55,566 nucleotides of DNA from an uncultured Treponema sp. Its GTDB lineage: Bacteria; Spirochaetota; Spirochaetia; Treponematales; Treponemataceae. A program made the translations under genes and the position numbers. The notes under the pieces were generated by a model. The model was not told the DNA's origin. It made no database searches and saw only the letters and a list, made by a program, of their open reading frames with translations. Numbering within the stretch: the stretch's first letter is position 1; every line of letters begins with the position of its first letter. This document shows positions 1 through 7,241 of this stretch, piece by piece. The stretch spans positions 1 through 55,566 of the forward strand of contig CAMHMJ010000021.1 of assembly GCA_946186185.1 (NCBI GenBank). The letters are read 5' to 3'.

Positions 1-899
1 GCTACATGAAGCGCGTTTCTGTAACTCAGTACAAAAAGCAGGGTAGGGGAGGAACAGGAAGCAACAGTACGGCTTTGATTGAAGACGATTATGTAAATCA
101 CCTGTTCATCGGTTCTACCCACGATCATATTTTGTTCGTTACAAACATGGGTAAGGCTTACTGGATTAAGGTTCATGAAATTCCTGAAAGCTCAAAGAAT
201 GCCCGTGGAACAAACATCAAGAGTATGATTGCAATTGGAGCTGATGAAGAAATTACAACTGTTGTAACTTTGCGTGAATTCAGTGATGAGCAGTTCCTGT
301 TTATGACAACTGCAAACGGTATTGTAAAGAAGGTTCAGACCAGTGAATTTGCAAATGCAAAGACACGAGGAATTATTGCCCTCAAACTTAAGGATGGGGA
401 CAAACTTATCAGTGCAATTCCAACTGAAGGTAATACTGAAATACTACTAGTCACAAGACGAGGTAAAGCGCTTCGTTTTGCAGAGGACTCTGTTCGTGAA
501 ATGGGAAGAGCCAGCAGCGGTATAAAGGGCATGAAGCTTACTGAAGGTGACGAAATTTCTGGAGCCGTAAAGGTAACGGAAGGAGAAAACGTTCTTCTTC
601 TTACAGAAAAGGGTTACGGAAAGCGGGTTACATTTGAAGACTTTAATCCTCATGGAAGGGGAACCGGAGGACAGAGAATTTTCGGTAACACGGAAGATCG
701 TGGTGAAATTATTGGAGTTCTTACTGTCAAAGACGATGATGAAATTGTCTGCATGACAAGCCAGGGAAAAACTTTGCGCGTAACTGTTGATACAATAAAC
801 CAGCAGGGAACCGGTTCTTCTGGTGTAAAAGTTGTAAGAATTTCTGAACCTGATTTTGTTGTTGGTGTAGACCGAATTCCAGAAAAAGAAGAAAAGTAA
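1..899 (+). CDS. gyrA: DNA gyrase subunit A, C-terminal part (5' truncated by window)
   Basis: The reading frame is open from the window edge (in-frame Tyr codon at 3-5 before the first Met at 6), so this is the 3' end of a longer gene. The roughly 299 residues form the GyrA C-terminal beta-pinwheel that wraps DNA and lets gyrase introduce negative supercoils. The motif QGRGGTG near the start of the visible part matches the GyrA box (usually Q-R/K-R-G-G-R/K-G) with changes at two positions; its presence favours GyrA over ParC. Repeated blades with G-x-x-x-R/K-V and T-x-x-G-x-x-L/V patterns follow. A clear terminator follows the stop. Adjacency to parS sites and DnaA boxes fits the usual spirochaete dnaA-dnaN-recF-gyr neighbourhood, which would lie upstream of this window. 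Confidence 0.93.
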   Translation, partial: YMKRVSVTQYKKQGRGGTGSNSTALIEDDYVNHLFIGSTHDHILFVTNMGKAYWIKVHEIPESSKNARGTNIKSMIAIGADEEITTVVTLREFSDEQFLFMTTANGIVKKVQTSEFANAKTRGIIALKLKDGDKLISAIPTEGNTEILLVTRRGKALRFAEDSVREMGRASSGIKGMKLTEGDEISGAVKVTEGENVLLLTEKGYGKRVTFEDFNPHGRGTGGQRIFGNTEDRGEIIGVLTVKDDDEIVCMTSQGKTLRVTVDTINQQGTGSSGVKVVRISEPDFVVGVDRIPEKEEK

Positions 900-921
900 T
901 TTTCTAATTTAATATGCTAAA

Positions 922-956
922 AAAGGAAGCCTGAGATTTTGGGCTTCCTTTTTTTT
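922..956 (+). terminator. Rho-independent terminator of gyrA
   Basis: Stem AAGGAAGCC (923-931) pairs with GGCTTCCTT (942-950), with a 10-nt loop and a run of T residues after it. It lies 23 nt after the gyrA stop. Confidence 0.9.
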
Positions 957-992
957 ATGGCTATCTAAAATCCAGGGGTGATTTTTTGAGGG

Positions 993-1021
993 ATGACAAA
1001 ACTTTATTTTTACTATATACT
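993..1021 (+). promoter_or_regulatory. Predicted sigma-70 promoter of a small transcript
   Basis: ATGACA at 993-998 (5 of 6 matches to TTGACA), a 17-bp spacer, and TATACT at 1016-1021. It sits between the gyrA terminator and a second terminator, with no open reading frame in between. Confidence 0.6.
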
Positions 1022-1027
1022 ACTAAA

Positions 1028-1100
1028 CAGTGGGATGTAAAACGAAGGGATAATTTTCTTCATCAGGCAGGGTCAGTCATTTTTTGACTGACCTTTTTTT
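1028..1100 (+). ncRNA. Candidate small RNA of about 70 nt
   Basis: The unit is bounded by a good promoter (993-1021) and a strong intrinsic terminator (1071-1100). No start codon with a ribosome binding site and no ORF of useful length is present. The predicted RNA has a weak 5' hairpin (GAAG near 1043 with CTTC near 1058) followed by the terminator hairpin. It matches no tRNA, 6S or SRP pattern I recognise. Function is unknown; the existence of the transcript is inferred from the signals only. Confidence 0.45.
1071..1100 (+). terminator. Rho-independent terminator of the candidate small RNA
   Basis: GGTCAGTCA (1071-1079) pairs with TGACTGACC (1085-1093), a perfect 9-bp stem with a 5-nt loop followed by seven T residues. 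Confidence 0.88.
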
Positions 1101-1152
1101 ATTGAATTGTAATGCCGCTAAATATAGCAACTGTCAAATCAACAGAATATAG

Positions 1153-2527
1153 TGTTTCACGTGAAACAAATTCTTTTCATCATTAAATAATATAAATTGC
1201 ATTTTCTATTAAATTGTTTCACGTGAAACAAAAAATTTTATTTACTAATAAACCACGCTGCGAAATACAGCAATTCAAAAACTGGCTGAATCAACTGTTT
1301 CACGTGGAACAAATATTTTTTTTCATTTACAAATATGCACGGCATTTTCTTTTCATGTGTTTCACGTGAAACATAACTTTTTTAAAGCGCCTGCATTAAG
1401 TTTTTTTTTGTGCAGAAAAGCCTGTTCTGATATGACAAACTTTAAACTTCCAAATAGAAGAACTTATCCACATTTTAATCACAATTTGTGGATAAGTTAA
1501 AATAGTTAGTTTAAGTTAGTCACAATTTTTCCACAATTTGTGGATAACTTTGAGTATTGTAAATTGTTATTTAATGTTTCACGTGAAACATTAATTTGAC
1601 CTTTCAAATGACAAAATAATACTTGCTGGAAATGGAAATTATAAAGTTCCTGCTGTTGTATAAAATCAATCAGCAAATTAGACAATTTATATTCAGAAAA
1701 AAAGCTCGAATAAATCTGCCCTAATTGTGATATGTATTTTCATTTTCGTAATAGGGTAGAGAATCCTCTGAAAAAAAAGAGAAAGCACGATTTTAGTGTT
1801 TCACGTGAAACAAAAGCGATTTGGATTTTTAATTTATAAAAGGATCCAGAAGATTTTATTCTAATTTATTTTTTAAATAATAATGAAATGCAGAATGATA
1901 AGATAGATTTTGTATAACATATAAAAATATTTCAGATGAAGATTTTTATATTTAATTATAGGCTTTCAACACATTTTTTCATCTCTTTCATGAATGGAAA
2001 ATTGTTCAGAGAGATATGTTTCACATGAAACATACTGAAAGAAAGCGTCAACGAAAAAATAAAAATCTCATTGAAAAATATTTTATGCTTCTTAAATATT
2101 CCTTGATTATATATTCCGTGTTTGTTTGAAAAAAAAGTGTTCCACGTGAAACATATTGATAGAAAACTTTTCCAATAATGTTCGCTTCCAAAGAAAATCG
2201 TTTAGTCTGGGATATTCTTTTACAGGATATTATTCTTTGTACAAATAAAATATTGTTTCACGTGAAACATTATTCATTGAGAAAAAAGAATTTTCAAGAA
2301 AACAAATATACTTTTTTGGGGAGAACGATAGAAATTATTTTCTTGAACGAATAATTTATTAGATTTTAGATTATTTGAAGACTGCTAGAAAATTTAAAAA
2401 GAATGAATAAAAAAAATGTGAATTATTATTAATTTCAGTGTTAAACAAATTTATTTGATTAATAATATTTTCTGCATCAATTTTCAAATAATTATTATAT
2501 TGTTCCGGAAATGTTTCACGTGAAACA
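1153..2527. repeat. parS: Cluster of ten parS (ParB-binding) sites
   Basis: Seven perfect copies of the 16-bp palindrome TGTTTCACGTGAAACA lie at 1153-1168, 1215-1230, 1358-1373, 1575-1590, 1797-1812, 2254-2269 and 2512-2527. Three copies with one mismatch lie at 1296-1311, 2017-2032 and 2138-2153. This is the conserved bacterial parS consensus bound by ParB/Spo0J for chromosome segregation and SMC loading. Start-to-start distances are 62, 81, 62, 217, 222, 220, 121, 116 and 258 bp. The surrounding DNA is AT-rich and has no convincing gene. Ten sites in one spacer is much denser than the scattered arrangement known from most genomes. Confidence 0.95.
1461..1547. other. oriC: DnaA-box cluster, candidate oriC core
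   Basis: TTATCCACA (1464-1472) and TGTGGATAA (1487-1495) are perfect DnaA boxes inside 12-bp perfect inverted arms (1461-1472 and 1487-1498). A second inverted pair follows: TTTTCCACA (1527-1535, one mismatch) and TGTGGATAA (1539-1547). They sit between the fourth and fifth parS sites, next to gyrA, in AT-rich non-coding DNA (901-2691 holds no convincing protein gene). These are standard marks of a bacterial origin. The dnaA gene is not in the window, so the true origin could also lie elsewhere in this neighbourhood. Confidence 0.7.
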
Positions 2528-2691
2528 ATCCTTAATGTCGATGTTTTTCAGACTCATTAATTTGATTATTTGTGGCTGAAAAAGTGTGCTGATAATATAA
2601 TTAAATAGAAAAAAATATTGGTAATTTTAATAACCAACCGTAAATTAGAAAAAAAATACAAAATTTGAAAGCACTAGGCTTTTCTAGAAAA

Positions 2692-3348
2692 TTATTTTTC
2701 AAACCAGCTTTTATCGATTCCAGACCACCATGGATCTTTTGAAAACTCTTCCGGGGAACTTTTGAGAGCTTCCCGGCCTTTTTCTACACCCAGCTCCTGA
2801 ATTATTTTTTCAGCTTCTTTTGTAGAAGGAAGATATCGTCCGGCGCCTATGTAATGGCGAGTCCAGAAGTTTTCATCATCGATTGAACTGACAATTACAC
2901 CGGTTTCCGGTTCATCGCTTGCACAATGTATAAAAATGTGTTTTCCGTGGAGTTTCCCTTCTCCGGTGTAAAGTCCAAGATAGATTCCAACATGTGTGAT
3001 TTTGTTTGCGGAATAAGTATTTGAAAAGAACAGTAAATCCCCGGGTTCTTTCTGATTATCTTCTATTTTTGTAGTTGCATTGTACATTACCTGAGAAATA
3101 CCGGTGAAGTTTACCTGAATGGCTTTTCTTGAAACAAAAGCCACAAATCCGCTGCAGTCAATTCCCGGAGAAGGCGTTTTTCCGCCCCACTGATACGGAG
3201 TTCCAAGTAATTCAATTGCGCAGTTGATTAAAGCCTGTCTTTGTTCTGAAAGCTGTGAGATTTGTTTGGCGCAAACCGGAAAGCTTGAAGAAATAACAAG
3301 ACTGATAAAAATAAGCGGTCTGAATATTTTTCGGATGCGAAGTTTCAT
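2692..3348 (-). CDS. Secreted NlpC/P60-family cell-wall peptidase
   Basis: A protein of 218 aa with an N-terminal signal peptide (basic start, hydrophobic stretch to about residue 25, Cys after Phe-Pro-Val) followed by an NlpC/P60 domain. Visible catalytic features are the Cys in DCSGFV (about residue 65), His in THVGIYLG, and a third polar residue in HIFIHC. This family cleaves peptide bonds in peptidoglycan stems, usually D-Glu to diamino acid. I chose the ATG at 3348 because AGGAG lies 7 nt upstream; a TTG two codons earlier falls inside that spacing. The Cys does not sit in a good lipobox, so periplasmic secretion is more likely than lipidation. It is the first gene beyond the parS region and reads toward it. 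Confidence 0.87.
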   Translation of the reverse strand: MKLRIRKIFRPLIFISLVISSSFPVCAKQISQLSEQRQALINCAIELLGTPYQWGGKTPSPGIDCSGFVAFVSRKAIQVNFTGISQVMYNATTKIEDNQKEPGDLLFFSNTYSANKITHVGIYLGLYTGEGKLHGKHIFIHCASDEPETGVIVSSIDDENFWTRHYIGAGRYLPSTKEAEKIIQELGVEKGREALKSSPEEFSKDPWWSGIDKSWFEK

Positions 3349-3428
3349 AAGCAATCTCCTGAATGTGTGCTATTTTATTTATACACCCAAAACGGAGAGG
3401 AAACAACTTTTTTATGTTTTGATATTTC

Positions 3429-5783
3429 TTAAATAAATCCAACTCTTCTTTTTGCGGACGGATCTTTTTCTTCCTGGATTTTGCATAATTCTTCGATGAT
3501 GAGATTTGAAGAAATTTCCACGGCGTCCATAAAACGAATGGTTTCTGAGAGTCGCGAGAAATCTCCCGGAGTTACGCTTTCATAGCTTACAAGCTGGTTT
3601 ATCTGACTTTCCGTAAAATCGTATGCAGAAAAATAGTTTGCCAGCAGCTTTTCAACTCCTGCCTTTTCAAGTGCCTTGAATTCAACAGTAATGTGAAAAC
3701 GGCGGCTCATGGCGGAATCCATAATATTTTTTAAGTTTGTGGTGCAAATCAGGATTCCCTGAAATTCTTCCATCTGGGTCAGAAGCTCGTTAACCTTGGT
3801 AATTTCCCAGCTGTGTTCGGCGGAGTTTCTATCCTGAAAGAAAGAGTCCGCTTCGTCCAGCAAAAGAATCTGGTCATTGGCGGCCGCTTCTGAAAAGGCG
3901 TCTGCAATTTTCTGTTCGGTGCCACCGACATATTTATCAAGGATATCGCTGGCTCTTTTCAAAAGAACATCCTTTCCCAGCTTCTGTGAGATATATCGGG
4001 CAAACTCGGTTTTGCCGGTTCCGCTTAATCCGTAGAACAGCATTCTGATTCCCTGCTTGGTGTCGCTGTAGGCCTGATTTTTTTCGCTGAAGGTGATAGC
4101 GTTACGCACCATGTTCACGATTTTTTCGGAGGAGATGCTGGTGTTCAGTACGCTGGAATCGTAGGCACTTGTAACGCATTTTCGTCTGTTTGCTGAATCA
4201 TCTAAGAGTCTGGAATTTTCCTTGAGAAGGAGGTCAACTTTTTCTAAAACAGACTGCTCGTCATTTGTAGAGATACAATTTAATACCTTAACGACATTGT
4301 CCACAGAAGAGCCGGTGATATGGTATTTGGTTATCAGGGAAAGAATTTTTTCCTGGGTCTGATCTGAGAGGCCGGTAGTCTGCAATTTTGTACGGGTGAT
4401 TTTTTTAATTACATCTGAAGGCATTGCTTCAAAACGGCACGAGAAGGTAAATCGGCGTCGGGTAGATTCGTCCATGAGTTTTGGATAGTTCACAATCCAG
4501 AGCACCTGATTTTTTGAGTTTTCGAGCATTTTATTTACAAGCCCCTTTGTTGTACTTGCACCTCGGAAGCCGAAAAAATTTTCACTTTTTGTCTGAAGAA
4601 TGGTATCCGCTTCGTCTATGATTAAAATTGTGTCCGGGCGGTTCAGGGAGAGCAGGCAGTTTAATTTTGCAAGAAATGGCTTGCGGACTTCATTTTCTGT
4701 TTCGTTCTTGAAAATTACGATTTCCTTTCCCGTTGTTTTTGCCAGGGCTTTTGCGTATTCGGTTTTGCCGGATCCTGGTTTTCCATAGAGAAGAATTGAA
4801 ACGGGTGCATTTGAAGAAAGCATTTCCATAACCAGATCAGTTTCTTCTTTTTTTACATTGAAGCTTTCAAGGCTGTAAGTTGAAGAAGGATTGTACGGCT
4901 TTATGAAGCTGCTGAAAAATAAATTAAAATCCTGATTTTCGATGCATTCCAGTAAATCGTCGTCGATGACTTTGCCGGAATTAAAAAGTCCGAATTCCCG
5001 CAGTTTTTGATTTGAAAGTGTAAGTTGTTCGACTGTTGCCTTTGGAAGCAGTGACAATATTGAGTAATATTTACAGGTTGTTTCACAGCTGGCCGGGATG
5101 AATTTTTTGAGAGTTGGGTAAACTGCCATTCGGTAGCTAATCAGCAAAAGAAGAGTTTCTTCGTCGGAAAGTCCGGTCTGGGTCTGAAGGAACTTTAACT
5201 GAGAAACGTCTTTGAGTTTTTTTACCATCTGGTCTGTCAGTTCAAATTCATCGTTGTAAAGAGCATCATAGCTGTCAGATAAAAATGTGAGATAAAAAAT
5301 TTTTGAAAGGGTACCGGATGTTTCTGTGTACAATGCCTGTAAAAACATCATCTGTTCAGGAGGGATATTATCGGTATAATAGCCAGCCTGTTCCAGGATA
5401 GTGTGGTCTTCCATAAAGGAATCGTATTGTTTTTCAGTTTCTTTCTTTTCGAGACCATTCTTTTCGTATTCGCCTACTTCCTCTGTTTCGTGTTCTTCTT
5501 CATCGTTTGTGCAGGGATGTAGTTTTCCTTTTTCAATTCCGAGTTCAATAATTTTTTTGCAGGAAGTAATAAATCGTTCTTCTGAATTCCAGAGCTTTGC
5601 AAGAGAAACAAGTGTTGTAAAAACTTCACAATCGGTTGCGGCTTCATAATTCGAAAGCTCCTGAGATAAGAGAAATGCGTAAAGGCTGTAAATTTCCTGT
5701 TCGGGTTCGGAGATGACATAGAGTTCAGGGTTTGTTTTTGAAATGTAGTTTCGTAATGTTGAACGCCTTCTTGGATATCCCAT
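3429..5783 (-). CDS. Tandem AAA+ ATPase of unknown role
   Basis: A protein of 784 aa with an N-terminal helical region of about 330 residues that I do not recognise, followed by two AAA+ modules. Module 1 has Walker A GKPGSGKT, Walker B LIIDEAD and a likely arginine finger in STRRRF. Module 2 has Walker A GLSGTGKT, Walker B LLLDEAD, sensor-1 CTTN and MSRRF. Two complete modules recall Cdc48/ClpB-like organisation, but no ClpB middle domain or peptidase is seen, and the N-domain is acidic with a Glu/Lys-rich stretch around residues 100-125. The start is set at ATG 5783, where AAAGGAG lies 9 nt upstream; a TTG 16 codons earlier has no ribosome site. A promoter is visible upstream. It probably remodels or unfolds a protein partner; substrate unknown. 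Confidence 0.82.
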   Translation of the reverse strand: MGYPRRRSTLRNYISKTNPELYVISEPEQEIYSLYAFLLSQELSNYEAATDCEVFTTLVSLAKLWNSEERFITSCKKIIELGIEKGKLHPCTNDEEEHETEEVGEYEKNGLEKKETEKQYDSFMEDHTILEQAGYYTDNIPPEQMMFLQALYTETSGTLSKIFYLTFLSDSYDALYNDEFELTDQMVKKLKDVSQLKFLQTQTGLSDEETLLLLISYRMAVYPTLKKFIPASCETTCKYYSILSLLPKATVEQLTLSNQKLREFGLFNSGKVIDDDLLECIENQDFNLFFSSFIKPYNPSSTYSLESFNVKKEETDLVMEMLSSNAPVSILLYGKPGSGKTEYAKALAKTTGKEIVIFKNETENEVRKPFLAKLNCLLSLNRPDTILIIDEADTILQTKSENFFGFRGASTTKGLVNKMLENSKNQVLWIVNYPKLMDESTRRRFTFSCRFEAMPSDVIKKITRTKLQTTGLSDQTQEKILSLITKYHITGSSVDNVVKVLNCISTNDEQSVLEKVDLLLKENSRLLDDSANRRKCVTSAYDSSVLNTSISSEKIVNMVRNAITFSEKNQAYSDTKQGIRMLFYGLSGTGKTEFARYISQKLGKDVLLKRASDILDKYVGGTEQKIADAFSEAAANDQILLLDEADSFFQDRNSAEHSWEITKVNELLTQMEEFQGILICTTNLKNIMDSAMSRRFHITVEFKALEKAGVEKLLANYFSAYDFTESQINQLVSYESVTPGDFSRLSETIRFMDAVEISSNLIIEELCKIQEEKDPSAKRRVGFI

Positions 5784-5853
5784 ATTTTGTGACTCCTTTG
5801 TAAAGCCGCTGGCGGCCGTGTTTTGTGACAAAGTAATTTTAAGTGCACAAAAA

Positions 5854-5881
5854 AATATAGCGCGATATCTGGAATCGTCAA
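5854..5881 (-). promoter_or_regulatory. Promoter of the tandem AAA+ ATPase gene
   Basis: On the minus strand TTGACG (5881-5876), a 16-bp spacer and TATATT (5859-5854). The predicted start of transcription near 5847 gives a leader of about 65 nt that contains the AAAGGAG ribosome site. Confidence 0.6.
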
Positions 5882-5973
5882 AGTTGGGAGAAAAATATTT
5901 GATGCTTCGGCAGAACCATGTGAGTAAAAAATCAGAGGCTTTGAATGTACGTCGTGCAGGGTTCGAGAATTAT

Positions 5974-7194
5974 TTATTTTGAGAAGATTGCGGTGATTTC
6001 TGTAACAGGCTCTTCCAGTTCAAGGAAGCATTTTGCAAGTTTTGGATCGAAGTGACTTCCGGCTCCTTCCTTTATGATTGCAAAGGCTTCGTCAATTGGA
6101 ATAGGATCTTTATAGCAGCGTGGTGAAACCAGGGCATCAAAAACATCAGCAATAGCCATGAAGCGTGCGCTCAGGGGGATGTGTTCTCCTTTCAGGCCGT
6201 TGGGGTATCCGCTTCCATCCCATTTTTCGTGATGATAATGTGCAACATCTGCTGCCATCTGAATATATTTTTTATCTTCACCGTTACCTAAAACATCGTG
6301 AACAATTCGGCTTCCTTCGGTTGTATGTCGCTTCATAATTTCGAATTCTTCCGGAGTAAGTTTTCCCGGTTTTTTTAGGATGTAGTCAGGAACGACGATT
6401 TTCCCAATATCATGCATTGGTGCAGCTTTTTCCAGAAGCTCGATGAATTCTTCGTTCAGCTGGTTTGGATACAGGCCTTCTTCCATTGCGGTTTTTGCAA
6501 GTACCTTGATGTAGGAGCTGGTTCGGATGATGTGGTCGCCTGTGTCGCTGTCCCGGTTTTCAACAAGGTTTGAAAGGCTGATAATCGTGTTGTTCTGCAT
6601 TGAAATAATTTTTGCGCTCTGGTCGGAAACCTTGTCTTCCAGCTGGAATTCAAACTTGTTCATCAGGTAGGTGAACAGCGTAATTACAAAGAAGATTATC
6701 AGGATAGAAAGTGAGATATTTGTAATTTTTATGATTGAAATAATTTCCTGGCGGATATCGTAAATCCCGTCTACTTTTGAAGAAATAATCTGCAGGAAAG
6801 AAAAAATGCAGGCGGTGAAAATTGCTACGGAAGCTGAAAAAACAAACTTGTTGTAGAAAACCAGAAATGGAAGAATTCCCATTATCAGAATAAAGAACCT
6901 GAAGGAGCTTTCCGCTCCAACATAATGTTCCGCAAGAATCTGGTGAACAATTACTTCAACAGTACAGAGCATGTAGGGAATCAGAATGGATTGTTTTTTG
7001 CAGACCCACAGCAGGGAAAGGGAGAAAATACATACGCTCAGAATATTGAAATAAAACATGGGAAGGACGCCGAGAGATTTGAAAATGAAAAGAAAAACAA
7101 GATGATACAGCAGTCCAAAAGTGCAGGTGAGAATTGAAATAATTTTAGCGCGGGAATCTCTGGAAAGAAATCCGCTTTTTATATCAATATTCAT
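5974..7194 (-). CDS. Membrane HD-GYP cyclic-di-GMP phosphodiesterase
   Basis: A protein of 406 aa. Residues about 20-200 contain several hydrophobic segments (about six) and end in a short coiled linker; the rest is an HD-GYP domain. Key motifs are HIIRTS, MHDIGKIVVPD (the HD pair), H-x-x-x-G with RHTTEGSRI, HHEKWDGSGYPNGL (the GYP motif) and ARFMAIADVFDAL, so the metal ligands look intact and the enzyme should hydrolyse c-di-GMP. The membrane part does not match a sensor domain I can name. ATG 7194 is preferred over the TTG three codons upstream; neither has a Shine-Dalgarno. It is divergent from metH with only 47 bp between the starts. Confidence 0.88.
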   Translation of the reverse strand: MNIDIKSGFLSRDSRAKIISILTCTFGLLYHLVFLFIFKSLGVLPMFYFNILSVCIFSLSLLWVCKKQSILIPYMLCTVEVIVHQILAEHYVGAESSFRFFILIMGILPFLVFYNKFVFSASVAIFTACIFSFLQIISSKVDGIYDIRQEIISIIKITNISLSILIIFFVITLFTYLMNKFEFQLEDKVSDQSAKIISMQNNTIISLSNLVENRDSDTGDHIIRTSSYIKVLAKTAMEEGLYPNQLNEEFIELLEKAAPMHDIGKIVVPDYILKKPGKLTPEEFEIMKRHTTEGSRIVHDVLGNGEDKKYIQMAADVAHYHHEKWDGSGYPNGLKGEHIPLSARFMAIADVFDALVSPRCYKDPIPIDEAFAIIKEGAGSHFDPKLAKCFLELEEPVTEITAIFSK

Positions 7195-7204
7195 TAAATA
7201 CAAA

Positions 7205-7233
7205 TTGTATCATAAATATTTTTTTTGTATATT
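7205..7233 (+). promoter_or_regulatory. Promoter of metH with leaderless geometry; divergent -10 overlaps it
   Basis: TTGTAT (7205-7210), 17-bp spacer, TATATT (7228-7233), then only 8 nt to the metH ATG at 7242 and no Shine-Dalgarno. On the other strand TATGAT (7214-7209) could be the -10 of the HD-GYP gene, so the two promoters share the same 47 bp. Confidence 0.5.
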
Positions 7234-7241
7234 AAAAACGT

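Noticed and set aside
1141..2640. Reading the repeated palindromes as a CRISPR array
   Set aside because: The 16-bp palindrome has irregular spacing from 62 to 258 bp, no conserved spacer length and no cas genes; it equals the parS consensus.
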